Below, one piece after another: positions 1 to 9,496 of a stretch of DNA of 48,586 bases. The notes beneath the pieces are model-generated. The model did no database searches. It was not told the DNA's origin and saw only the letters and a program-made list of their open reading frames with translations. The position numbers were made by a program, and so were the translations under genes. How positions within the stretch are numbered: the stretch's first letter is position 1; each line of letters opens with the position of its first letter. Origin of the DNA: Hyphomicrobium sp. (lineage in GTDB: Bacteria > Pseudomonadota > Alphaproteobacteria > Rhizobiales > Hyphomicrobiaceae); NCBI GenBank assembly GCA_002928395.1, contig PEQZ01000004.1, positions 1 through 48,586 on the forward strand, written 5' to 3'.

Positions 1-176
1 CGCGCCGAACCTGCTGGCTCTCGGTCAACGGTGCATGAGGGCGTCTGGAGGAAGCTCTGCCGCTTTGTCGCGCGCTGCCCTAGACCAAAGTCGAAGCGTG
101 ATGTTATCATCGATCGTGGGTTCATGATGCGTTCTGTCAGAACCCTCGCCGGAGACTTCGAAAGGCCCCGAAGCGC

Positions 177-830
177 GTGACCGAGATCGCGAGCAATTTC
201 GCTGCCGCTGCGGCGCCAAAACCGCGCATCGTGATCGCCGACAAAAACCCCGTTGTGCGCGCGGGACTGGTCGACTATGTCGCCCGCGATGGCCGTTTCG
301 AGATCCTGGGCGTGGTGCGGGACGGAGGCACGTTCATAGCCCTCTGCCTCGAGCAGAAAGTCGACATCGGCGTTATAGGCTGGTCCCTTCCCGATATGAA
401 CGGCGGCGATGTCCTGGCGACCCTGAAGCGAAGGTTCTCAACGACGCGCGTGATTGTCTATACGGGCGAGCAGGGTCAGACGGTGCTGCGACAGGCCGTG
501 CGCGACGGCGCCTGGGGCTTCATTTCCAAGAGCGACGATCCATTGGTGCTTCTCGATACGATCGCCACGGTATCTCGTGGCCGGCTGTGCCTGCCTTATG
601 TGGATATCAGATCGATCAATGCCGATCCTCTGGACCTGTTGACGACGCGCGAACGCGAACTTCTGGGAGCGCTGGCCAACGGTTGGACCAACCTGCAAAT
701 CTCGACGCGCATCGGGATTTCTCAGAACACGGTCAAGTACCACCTCAAGAATCTCTATGACAAACTCGGGGTCAAGAACCGCGCCATGGCCGTGGCCCTC
801 TACATGACCAGCAAGAACGAAACACGCTGA
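177..830 (+). CDS. LuxR/NarL-family response regulator with atypical receiver domain
   Basis: N-terminal receiver-like fold (RIVIADKNPVVRAGL...VIVYTGE...GFISKSDD) and C-terminal LuxR HTH (LTTRERELLGALANGWTNLQISTRIGISQNTVKYHLKNLYDKLGVKNRAMAV); GTG start. Confidence 0.9.
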   Translation: MTEIASNFAAAAAPKPRIVIADKNPVVRAGLVDYVARDGRFEILGVVRDGGTFIALCLEQKVDIGVIGWSLPDMNGGDVLATLKRRFSTTRVIVYTGEQGQTVLRQAVRDGAWGFISKSDDPLVLLDTIATVSRGRLCLPYVDIRSINADPLDLLTTRERELLGALANGWTNLQISTRIGISQNTVKYHLKNLYDKLGVKNRAMAVALYMTSKNETR

Positions 831-1045
831 TCCTGCCCCATCGGCGATTGTTGCACTGCAGCGGACAAGGGCATGTGTGACACCACCCGCGCGGGTAGGA
901 TTCTGGCTACTCCAATGTCACCCAAACCTCCCCCAACGAGTGTTGTCGACCGTCGTCGAAGAGCCCATCAAGCGCTCGCGATGATGGCCGTTCGGCACGC
1001 GATGCCCGTGGCGCCTCATCAAGCCAACGCAACGGAGGAAACAAC

Positions 1046-2266
1046 ATGCTGGTGCAGCCCCATCTCTTCATTCCCGGCCCGACGAACATCCCCGAGGCCG
1101 TGCGCATGGCAATGAACCTGCCAATGGAGGATATGCGCAGTCCGGAGTTTCCGAAATTCACCTTGCCGATATTCGAAGACCTGAAAAAGGTTTTCAAAAT
1201 GACCGACGGCCGGGTGTTCATCTACCCGTCGTCAGGCACCGGTGCCTGGGAAGCCGCGATCACCAATACGCTGGCAGTCGGCGACAAGGTACTTATGTCG
1301 CGCTTCGGACAGTTCTCGTTGCTCTGGGTCGACATGGCAGAGCGGATGGGCCTGAAGGTCGTGCTCTGCGACGAGGAGTGGGGCACGGGCGTGCCGCTCG
1401 AGAAGTATGCGGATATCCTAGCCAAGGACACGGCCCACGAGATCAAGGCCGTTTTCGCCACCCACAACGAGACAGCGACGGGTGTGTCGAGCGATATCGC
1501 CGGCGTTCGCAAGGTCATGGATGCGGCGAAGCACCCTGCACTGCTGATGGTCGACGGCGTATCGTCGATCGCATCTCTCGATATGCGGATGGCCGAGTGG
1601 GGCGTCGACTGCTGCGTCTCCGGCTCCCAGAAGGGCTTCATGATGCCGACCGGCCTCGGCATTCTCGCCGTCAGCCAGAAGGCACTCGATGCCAACAAGT
1701 CGCTCAACGGCCGCATGAACCGCTGCTTCTTCTCGTTCGAGGACATGATCAAGACCAATGACCTCGGCTACTTTCCCTACACGCCTGCCACGCAGTTGCT
1801 CCGCGGTTTGCACACCTCGCTCGGACTGATCCGGACCGAAGGGCTCGAAAACGTCTTTGCCCGGCATCATCGCCTGGCCGCCGGCGTTCGTGCCGCGGTG
1901 GATGGCTGGGGTCTGAAGCTCGTTGCAAAGGACGCGAAATGGCACTCCGACACGGTGTCGGCCATTTACACGCCCGATGGCGTCGATGCGGTGCAGGTCT
2001 TGAAGACCGCCTATTATCGCTACAATACGTCGCTTGGCTCGGGCCTCAACAAGCTCAACGGACGTGTATTCCGCATCGGCCACTTGGGCGCTCTCGACGA
2101 GGTGATGATCGGCGGCGCCCTGTTCGGCGTCGAAATGGCGCTCAAGGATTGTGGCGTGCCGATCCGGATGGGCTCTGGCACTGGGGCCGCTGCCGAGTAT
2201 TTCTCGAAGACAGCAACCAAGTCCGCGACCAGCCGCGACCCCGCTCCCGGTCTCAAGGCCGCTTGA
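1046..2266 (+). CDS. sgaA: serine--glyoxylate aminotransferase
   Basis: Class V PLP aminotransferase (LFIPGPTNIPEAVRMAMN, VDGVSSIASLDMRMAEWGVDCCVSGSQKGFMMPTGLG) and position beside other serine-cycle genes. Confidence 0.92.
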   Translation: MLVQPHLFIPGPTNIPEAVRMAMNLPMEDMRSPEFPKFTLPIFEDLKKVFKMTDGRVFIYPSSGTGAWEAAITNTLAVGDKVLMSRFGQFSLLWVDMAERMGLKVVLCDEEWGTGVPLEKYADILAKDTAHEIKAVFATHNETATGVSSDIAGVRKVMDAAKHPALLMVDGVSSIASLDMRMAEWGVDCCVSGSQKGFMMPTGLGILAVSQKALDANKSLNGRMNRCFFSFEDMIKTNDLGYFPYTPATQLLRGLHTSLGLIRTEGLENVFARHHRLAAGVRAAVDGWGLKLVAKDAKWHSDTVSAIYTPDGVDAVQVLKTAYYRYNTSLGSGLNKLNGRVFRIGHLGALDEVMIGGALFGVEMALKDCGVPIRMGSGTGAAAEYFSKTATKSATSRDPAPGLKAA

Positions 2267-2399
2267 AGCACGAAAATCATGATCGGACGGCGCCGGAGAT
2301 GACCACTCAGGGTCCTCTGTCGCCTTCCAACGCTCCAGAGCCGGCCGCCAAAGGGCCGATCGACGAAATCCACCGGCGAAACCCAAGGACACATCCCAG

Positions 2400-3347
2400 A
2401 TGAGCTACACCCTTCATGCCGTTCGCAAGCAGCGGCTGCAGCGCTCCGAACTCGCCGTGCCGGGTTCGAACCCAACCATGATCGACCGCGCCATCAAGAG
2501 TGCCGCCGACTACATTTTCCTCGATTGCGAAGACGCCGTGGCGCCGCCCGAGAAAGAGCAGGCGCGCAAGAACATCATCCAGGCCCTGAACGATCTCGAC
2601 TGGAAGGGTGCGGGCAAGACGGTGTCTGTCCGCATCAACGGCCTGGACACGCACTACATGTATCGTGACGTCGTCGACATCATGGAGCAGGCCGGCTCGA
2701 AGCTCGACACTATCCTCGTGCCCAAGGTCGGCGTTCCCGCCGACCTCTACATGGTCGAGTGCATGATGAGCCAGATCGAGGTGGCCAAGGGCTACGCCAA
2801 CCGGGTCGGCACCGAAGCACTCATCGAGACCCCACTCGGCATGGCCAATGTCGAGGCCATCGCCGCTGCGGGCGGCCGCTGCGAAGCGATGCACTTCGGC
2901 GTCGCCGACTACGCTGCCTTCAACAAGGCGCGCACCGTTGTCATCGGCGGCTTGAACCCCGACTATCCCGGCGACCAGTGGCACTTCGCACTGTCGCGCA
3001 TGACGGTCGCCTGCCGCGCCTATGGCCTTCGGCCCATCGACGGCCCGTTCGGCGACTTCTCCGATCCCGAGGGCTACACTGCGGGCGCTAAACGCGCAGC
3101 CGCGCTTGGCATCGAGGGCAAGTGGGCCATCCACCCCTCGCAAATCGAGCTCGCGAACGCCGTGTTCTCGCCGCTGCCTGCCGAAATCGAACGTGCCAAG
3201 CGTATTCTTGTCGCCCTCAAGGAAGCTGAAGCTCAAGGCAAGGGCGCAGCCTCACTCGACGGCAAGATGATCGACGCGGCGTCCGAGAAGATGGCCAAGA
3301 ACGTCCTCGTCGTGGCCGAAGCCATTGAGAAATCCAGCAAAAAATAG
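2400..3347 (+). CDS. mcl: L-malyl-CoA lyase / beta-methylmalyl-CoA lyase (CitE family)
   Basis: HpcH/HpaI/CitE-type protein (AVPGSNPTMIDRAIKSAADYIFLDCEDAVAPPEKEQAR; EALIETPLGMANVEAIAAAGGRCEAMHFGVADYAA); serine-cycle context. Confidence 0.9.
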   Translation: MSYTLHAVRKQRLQRSELAVPGSNPTMIDRAIKSAADYIFLDCEDAVAPPEKEQARKNIIQALNDLDWKGAGKTVSVRINGLDTHYMYRDVVDIMEQAGSKLDTILVPKVGVPADLYMVECMMSQIEVAKGYANRVGTEALIETPLGMANVEAIAAAGGRCEAMHFGVADYAAFNKARTVVIGGLNPDYPGDQWHFALSRMTVACRAYGLRPIDGPFGDFSDPEGYTAGAKRAAALGIEGKWAIHPSQIELANAVFSPLPAEIERAKRILVALKEAEAQGKGAASLDGKMIDAASEKMAKNVLVVAEAIEKSSKK

Positions 3348-3383
3348 CGATCCGGGAAACGTTGCAATCAGGAGTCCGCACTC

Positions 3384-4565
3384 ATGGACATTCACGAGTA
3401 TCAGGCCAAGGAACTGCTTTCGAAGTTCGGGGTTTCGATCCCGCGCGGAGGCCTCGCCTACAGCCCCGAGCAGGCCACCTATCGCGCCAGCGAAATTGGT
3501 GGAACCCGCTGGGTCGTCAAGGCGCAAATCCATTCGGGAGCGCGCGGAAAAGCAGGTGGCATCAAGGTCTGTCGCGACGATGGCGAAGTTTGGGATGCTG
3601 CAGATCAACTGCTCGGCAAGCGACTGGTGACCGTGCAGACCGGACCCCAAGGCAAACTCGTCTCCCGCCTGTACATCGAAGAGGCGTCCGACATCGACAA
3701 GGAATTCTACCTCTCCTACGTTATGGATCGCGCTTCCGAGCGTATCGTCGTGGTGGCGTCCGCCGCCGGGGGCATGGACATCGAGGAGATCGCCCACAGC
3801 CAGCCGGAAACCATCATTCGCGTGACAGTCGATCCGGCCGTCGGCATGCAAGCCTTCCAGGCGCGTGAGGTGGCGTTCGGCCTCGGCGTCGAACCGGACC
3901 TCGTGTCGAAGTTGGAGCGGACGATCCTTGGGGCCTACCGCGCCTTCCGCGATCTCGACGCAACCATGGTCGAGATCAACCCGCTGGTCGTGACCAAGAA
4001 CAAGAGCATCGTGGCTCTCGACGCCAAGATGAGCTTCGACGAAAATGCCTTGTTTCGTCGCCCCCAAATTTCCGAACTCCGCGACAAGAGCCAGGAAGAC
4101 GCGCGCGAAACCTACGCCTCCGACCGCGGCCTATCGTATGTCGGCCTAGACGGCGACATCGGATGCGTCGTCAACGGCGCTGGTCTCGCCATGGCCACCC
4201 TCGACATGATCAAGCTGGCCGGCGGCGAGCCCGCCAACTTCCTCGACATCGGCGGTGGCGCGAGCCCAGAGCGCGTAGCGAAGTCGTTCCGCGCAGTCTT
4301 GAAAGACAAGAATGTCAAGGCACTGCTGGTCAATGTTTTCGCCGGCATCAACCGCTGCGACTGGGTCGCGAAGGGCGTTGTCGACGCGGTCCGGGAACTC
4401 GATATCAAGATGCCGGTCGTGGTCCGGCTCGCCGGCACCAACGTCGAGGAGGGCCGCAAGATCATCGATGAAAGCGGGCTTACGGTCATCTCAGCAGACA
4501 GTCTTGGTGAGGCGGCTGAAAAGGCTGTCGCCGCCGTTCGCGCCATCAACGCCAAAGCCGCGTAA
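3384..4565 (+). CDS. mtkA: malate--CoA ligase subunit beta
   Basis: ATP-grasp succinyl-CoA synthetase beta-like ([34 protein letters not shown]); adjacent to alpha subunit and mcl. Confidence 0.92.
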   Translation: MDIHEYQAKELLSKFGVSIPRGGLAYSPEQATYRASEIGGTRWVVKAQIHSGARGKAGGIKVCRDDGEVWDAADQLLGKRLVTVQTGPQGKLVSRLYIEEASDIDKEFYLSYVMDRASERIVVVASAAGGMDIEEIAHSQPETIIRVTVDPAVGMQAFQAREVAFGLGVEPDLVSKLERTILGAYRAFRDLDATMVEINPLVVTKNKSIVALDAKMSFDENALFRRPQISELRDKSQEDARETYASDRGLSYVGLDGDIGCVVNGAGLAMATLDMIKLAGGEPANFLDIGGGASPERVAKSFRAVLKDKNVKALLVNVFAGINRCDWVAKGVVDAVRELDIKMPVVVRLAGTNVEEGRKIIDESGLTVISADSLGEAAEKAVAAVRAINAKAA

Positions 4566-4579
4566 GGGAGCAACCGACC

Positions 4580-5479
4580 ATGGCCATCTTTATCAACGAA
4601 CACACCCCGGTACTGGTACAGGGCTTCACCGGGCGCATCGGCACCTTCCATGCGCAAGAAATGATCGACTACGGCACCAATGTCGTTGGCGGCGTCACGC
4701 CCGGCAAGGGCGGCACGACCCATCTGGGCCGCCCGGTGTTCAACACCATGAAAGGTGCGGTCGAGGAAACCGGCGCACAGGCGTCGATCGTGTTCGTGCC
4801 GCCTCCGTTCGCGGCCGACGCGATCATGGAAGCTGCCGACGCCGGCATCCGCTATTGCACCTGCATCACCGACGGGATACCCGCGCAGGACATGATCCGC
4901 GTGAAGCGCTACATGCGGCGCTACAAGAAGGAAAGCCGCATGGTTCTAACGGGTCCGAACTGCGCCGGCACGATCAGTCCAGGCAAGGCGATGCTCGGAA
5001 TCATGCCCGGCCATATCTATCTTCCGGGCCGGATCGGTATCGTTGGCCGCTCGGGTACGCTCGGTTACGAGGCAGCGTCGCAGATGAAAGCACTCGGCAT
5101 CGGCGTGTCGACATCCGTGGGCATCGGCGGCGACCCGATCAACGGCTCGTCGTTCCGCGATGTCTTCGAGCACTTCGAAAACGATCCCGAAACCGACGCG
5201 GTTCTGATGATCGGTGAAATCGGCGGACCGCAAGAAGCGGAAGCCGGCGCATGGGCGCGCGACAACATGAAGAAACCAGTGGTCGCCTACATCGCGGGGC
5301 TCTCGGCACCGAAGGGCCGCCGCATGGGGCACGCAGGCGCCATCGTCTCGGCATTCGGAGAGTCGGCGGCCGAGAAAGTCGAGATCCTCAAGGCGGCCGG
5401 CGTGATCATCGCACCGACCCCAGCGGAGATGGGCTCGACGATCGCCAAGGTGCTGGGCGGGATGCGCAAGGTGGCGTGA
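4580..5479 (+). CDS. mtkB: malate--CoA ligase subunit alpha
   Basis: Succinyl-CoA synthetase alpha-like (VLVQGFTGRIGTFHAQEMIDYGTNVVGGVTPGKGG; GPNCAGTISPGKAMLGIMPGHIYLPGRIGIVGRSGTLGYEA; GRRMGHAGAIV). Confidence 0.92.
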   Translation: MAIFINEHTPVLVQGFTGRIGTFHAQEMIDYGTNVVGGVTPGKGGTTHLGRPVFNTMKGAVEETGAQASIVFVPPPFAADAIMEAADAGIRYCTCITDGIPAQDMIRVKRYMRRYKKESRMVLTGPNCAGTISPGKAMLGIMPGHIYLPGRIGIVGRSGTLGYEAASQMKALGIGVSTSVGIGGDPINGSSFRDVFEHFENDPETDAVLMIGEIGGPQEAEAGAWARDNMKKPVVAYIAGLSAPKGRRMGHAGAIVSAFGESAAEKVEILKAAGVIIAPTPAEMGSTIAKVLGGMRKVA

Positions 5480-5626
5480 CCAATCGCGCCGCACCTGAAC
5501 TCGGCCGAGTTGACTGGTACACCACGCAGGGGCTGGTACTTTACCAATGAGCGGAGACGAGCCCCTGCAATCCGACCCTATCCTCTGAGAGTCGGGTGCG
5601 CCGATACGGCCGCGTATTCCTTATCA

Positions 5627-5653
5627 TTCCGACATTTGCTTCCCGTCGCAGCA
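5627..5653 (+). repeat. Short intergenic repeat, copy A
   Basis: TTCCGACATTTGCTTCCCGTCGCAGCA; 25/27 identical to the reverse complement of 11580-11606. Confidence 0.55.
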
Positions 5654-5840
5654 ACGTTCGGTGAAGATGTCTGGACCCGAGGAACACGAACGACACAATA
5701 CTTCGCGTGTCGTGGAACCGACGTTCGGCAACGTTGCCGACCGCGAGGGGGGCAAACGTCGGACGCAGTGAACTAGACCGTAAACGTCGCTGGCGAGGGT
5801 CCCGCCGAGACGGACCCGAACGCAGGCTTGGAGTGAAACG

Positions 5841-8711
5841 ATGCAGACGCCCACGGCGAAATCGACACCCGCTGGTTTGGACGAGTTTCGCCTGCGGGAC
5901 GAACTGCGCGCATTGCGAGCGCGCATTCCGGACGAGCCGCAGCTCAATCCGATCTTGAACGTCGCCTTCGACCTGTCGCGCCGGCTCGAAAACGGCACGG
6001 TCGGTTTCGCCGATCTGAAGGCGCTGGCAGGGCGCCTTATGGACCGGGCGGCTGCGAGGCGGGCGCTTCGATTGAAGGAACGCATCGGCTTTATCGATCC
6101 AGGCGCGACGCAAAAGGAATTCACCGAGTTCGTCGAGGCATCGCTGCCGCAAGGCGACAACATCGAACATGGGCTGGAGGCACTCCGTGCGCGCTGGCTG
6201 CGCGCGCGGACGGGCATCGTTCTCACCGCGCACCCGACTTTTGGACTTTCGGATGCCTTGTCGCGGAGGATGGTCGAGATCGCCGTGTCGGGGGAGACCG
6301 CAGAGCAGGCTCAAATCGGTCATCCGCACCGGCCCGACGACGTGGTTGATCTTGCCTATGAACACGGGCGCGCCCAAGACACGTTGCAAAATCTGCGCAA
6401 TTCCTATCTCGAGCTGTTGAATACCTTCCTCGGCGTGTCGGCACAGAAGTTTGGCGCCGCCGCTTACAAAGTGCGCCCCAAACTCGCAACGCTGGCCTGC
6501 TGGGTCGGATATGACCTCGACGGCCGCACCGACATCAAATGGCATCACTCGTTCCTGATCCGCCTGCAGGAGAAGCGTGCGGCCTTGATCGAGATGCGCG
6601 AGCGATTCCTGATCATTCGCCATCGGCTAGGGGACAGCGACAACACAACCCGACTGTTCCGCCAGATCACCGGCAAGCTCGACCTGGCCTTGGCGGCTGT
6701 CGACGAGCAGGTCCGCGCGCTGGCAAACATCGGCGTTGGCGGGGCGTCGCTGTCGCGCGCGGCCAACGTGATCACCCGGGCGGACAGCTACAACATCGTA
6801 TCCACCGAACCTTTGACCGCTCTGCTCGATCAGCTGATCGACGCGGTCGAGAGCCCGCAGATGAAGCGCAGTGTCGCCGCACTCGCCGGGCTGATAGAGA
6901 CGACGGGGCTCGGAACATCGCATATTCACCTGCGAATCAATGCCGCGCAGCTGAACAACTCGTTCCGTGCTTTCGTGCACGAACCATGGACGCGCGACTT
7001 GACCGAGCGTCAGGCGATGCAGCGCATCGTCGACATGATCAAGGACGTGAAGCCGGAAAGCGTCAACTTCGGCTCCCTCGAGCTCGAGACGGCGACCGCG
7101 ATCCGGCAACTGGCGCTGGTGGCCCAGATCCAAAAACACATCGACCGCGATGCACCGATACGCTTCCTCATCGCCGAGTGTGAGAGTCCGGCAACCGTGC
7201 TCATCGCGATCTTCTTCGCCAAGCTTTTCGGCGTCGAGAAAATCGTCGACATCTCGCCATTGTTCGAGACGCCGGCCGCGCTCGACACGGGCGCTCGCTT
7301 TGTCGAGCGGCTGCTGGAAGAGGAAGCCTATCGCGACTACGTTCAAGGTCGCGGGCGGCTCAGCATCCAAACTGGTTTCTCGGACGCCGGCAGGTTCATC
7401 GGGCAGATTCCAGCGACGCTGTCGATCGAGCGGCTCTACAACGGCCTCGCCGATCTTATGGAGCGCTCAGGTCTGGACGGCGTCGAGCTCTTGATCTTCT
7501 CCACCCACGGCGAGTCGATGGGTCGCGGCGCTCATCCTGGCGATCTCCACCAGCGGCTTCGCTACGTATTCTCCGACGAGGCACGACGTCGTTTTGCAAC
7601 CTACGGCGTCGACCTGAAGCACGAGACCAGCTTCCAGGGCGGCGATGGGTTCATGTTCTTCGCCAATAAGGCCATGGCGACACGGGCTTTGGCGACCGTC
7701 ATTATGGACGGCCAGCCGCCAGTCGAGGCTGAGGATCCGTTCTATGATGACAACAACCTCAGTCTCGATTTCCTGCTTCGGCTCAAGTCCTACCAGCAGA
7801 ACCTGTTTGCGCATCCGGGCTATCGAGCGGTTCTTGGGGCTTACGGTCCGAGCCTGCTTTTCCGAACGGGCAGCCGCGCCGTAAAGCGTCAGATGGACGG
7901 GACGACGGCGGCTGATCGCGGCGATCCCTCGCGGATGCGCGCAATTCCCAACAACGCGATCTTGCAGCAATTCGGCTATATCGCCAACGTGGTCGCAGGA
8001 CTTTCAGCCGCCGTGGGCTCGGAGCGTGATCGCTTCGTCAGCCTCGCCAAGCAGTCACCACGTTTGCAGTCCATTATAGAAATGATCGCGCGCGGCAAGC
8101 AACTGTCGAGCCTCAACGCCATGGGTGCGAATGCAACAGTTTTCGATGCCGGCTTCTGGGCCTCGCGGGCGTCGTGGGGGCGCGAGCCGCATCTGGATGC
8201 GGCCTTTCGCACGCTGTCGACTCACCTGTTGTCGGATACGCGCTGCGGGGCGATCAATCACCTCGTGCATCATCTGCGGTTGGACGCCATCGACCTGCAT
8301 CAGATGCTCGAAGACATCGGCGTCGAAGCCGGCAAGATCCCTGACAACGACCGGCTCGAACTCGATGTTCTCCAGGCGATCCGGCTTGCACTGATCATGC
8401 GCGTGTTTATTCTCGCCGCCCAATTGCCGCGCTTTGCGCCTCAGAACGATCTTTCCTACAAGCAACTCGTCGGCTACGCACTTGCGCTCGAAGTTCCGGA
8501 AGTGGTCGGATTCATGCGGCAGGCATTCCCGCATCGCGTGTCCGCAGCGCTCGACAACGCGGCCTATGACGAAAAGGCGACGTACCGGCCGCACGGCATC
8601 GACGACTATGGCCGCCTCGAGACCGAGATCTTGGAACCTATGGAGCAGGCCTACGAATCAATCCGTGAGATCGGGACGGGCATTTCCCATCACTTCGGCG
8701 CGTTCGGCTGA
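5841..8711 (+). CDS. ppc: phosphoenolpyruvate carboxylase (divergent form)
   Basis: 956 aa; PEPC-like motif VLTAHPT near residue 130, C-terminal NDLSYKQLVGYALALEVPEVVGFMRQAFP; follows mtkAB as in serine-cycle clusters. Confidence 0.85.
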   Translation: MQTPTAKSTPAGLDEFRLRDELRALRARIPDEPQLNPILNVAFDLSRRLENGTVGFADLKALAGRLMDRAAARRALRLKERIGFIDPGATQKEFTEFVEASLPQGDNIEHGLEALRARWLRARTGIVLTAHPTFGLSDALSRRMVEIAVSGETAEQAQIGHPHRPDDVVDLAYEHGRAQDTLQNLRNSYLELLNTFLGVSAQKFGAAAYKVRPKLATLACWVGYDLDGRTDIKWHHSFLIRLQEKRAALIEMRERFLIIRHRLGDSDNTTRLFRQITGKLDLALAAVDEQVRALANIGVGGASLSRAANVITRADSYNIVSTEPLTALLDQLIDAVESPQMKRSVAALAGLIETTGLGTSHIHLRINAAQLNNSFRAFVHEPWTRDLTERQAMQRIVDMIKDVKPESVNFGSLELETATAIRQLALVAQIQKHIDRDAPIRFLIAECESPATVLIAIFFAKLFGVEKIVDISPLFETPAALDTGARFVERLLEEEAYRDYVQGRGRLSIQTGFSDAGRFIGQIPATLSIERLYNGLADLMERSGLDGVELLIFSTHGESMGRGAHPGDLHQRLRYVFSDEARRRFATYGVDLKHETSFQGGDGFMFFANKAMATRALATVIMDGQPPVEAEDPFYDDNNLSLDFLLRLKSYQQNLFAHPGYRAVLGAYGPSLLFRTGSRAVKRQMDGTTAADRGDPSRMRAIPNNAILQQFGYIANVVAGLSAAVGSERDRFVSLAKQSPRLQSIIEMIARGKQLSSLNAMGANATVFDAGFWASRASWGREPHLDAAFRTLSTHLLSDTRCGAINHLVHHLRLDAIDLHQMLEDIGVEAGKIPDNDRLELDVLQAIRLALIMRVFILAAQLPRFAPQNDLSYKQLVGYALALEVPEVVGFMRQAFPHRVSAALDNAAYDEKATYRPHGIDDYGRLETEILEPMEQAYESIREIGTGISHHFGAFG

Positions 8712-8915
8712 TCGAGCGTCGAGAGGGCCGTGTCTGGGGCGGTGTCACTGGCCATCACGGGCGGAACGCGTTCGGCCAGTTTCGCGCCTCACGATCTTGA
8801 GCACCCGTTGCAGCCGGCGCGCATCGGGGTCACGGAGACACAGGCAGCAACAGCAGAACCCGGGCCGGCGGGCCAATGAGAGCGCGATACGATGCGAACG
8901 GCGGTCCATGGTAAC

Positions 8916-9305
8916 TCACGGGCTCCTGCGCGATCCGGTCAGACCGCGGTCCTGAACTGCGCGCGGGCTCCCGATCGAACCGACCGCATCCTGGGACTTG
9001 TACCCGAGCGCTTTGCCAAACGTCGCATAGCGTGGCTGACCGTGACTGCCGGGCGGGCAATGGATGTGTAGCGCACCGTGCCGAGCGTCCGTTGATGCGG
9101 TCGCCGAACGATCGGACCAGCCGAACATGGCAACGATGCCGAAGACCAGCAGTGCCATGATCGAGATCGTCGCTCCTACTCCGCGTCCCGACACCGCGAT
9201 CCTCCTTATGGTGGCGGCACACTCTGATGGCCTTGTCGCAAGCATCGCGCAGGCCGTCGTCACCACGGTTACACGAACAAACACGTTAACAAAGCATTGA
9301 GTCAT
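8916..9305 (-). CDS. possible small single-pass membrane protein
   Basis: ORF with one hydrophobic segment (ATISIMALLVFGIVAMFGW) in an otherwise empty interval; true start uncertain. Confidence 0.3.
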   Translation of the reverse strand: MTQCFVNVFVRVTVVTTACAMLATRPSECAATIRRIAVSGRGVGATISIMALLVFGIVAMFGWSDRSATASTDARHGALHIHCPPGSHGQPRYATFGKALGYKSQDAVGSIGSPRAVQDRGLTGSRRSP

Positions 9306-9496
9306 TGCCCGGCATTCATGCGGCGGTTTGAAGCGGATCTCAGGATCACTCTGGTAAGCTTCTGAGATGGGTTTGCCTTGTCGTTGAAGTCGGGTGCCGA
9401 ATGAAAACGTTCTTTGCTATCGCCGCCGCACTGCTGTTACCCGGAGGTTTGCCGATCCTCGCTTTCGCGTTCTGGCGGAAGCGGCAAGCCGCTCGA

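Noticed and set aside
1418-2392. 324-aa antisense ORF over sgaA
   Set aside because: Opposite strand of a strongly recognised gene; sequence not family-like.
5690-5713. Small hairpin ACGACAC...GTGTCGT after mtkB as a terminator
   Set aside because: Short stem, no T tract; could be chance.
5541-6623. 360-aa antisense ORF at the 5' end of ppc
   Set aside because: Overlaps a clear PEPC coding region and has an Arg/Gln-rich shadow composition.
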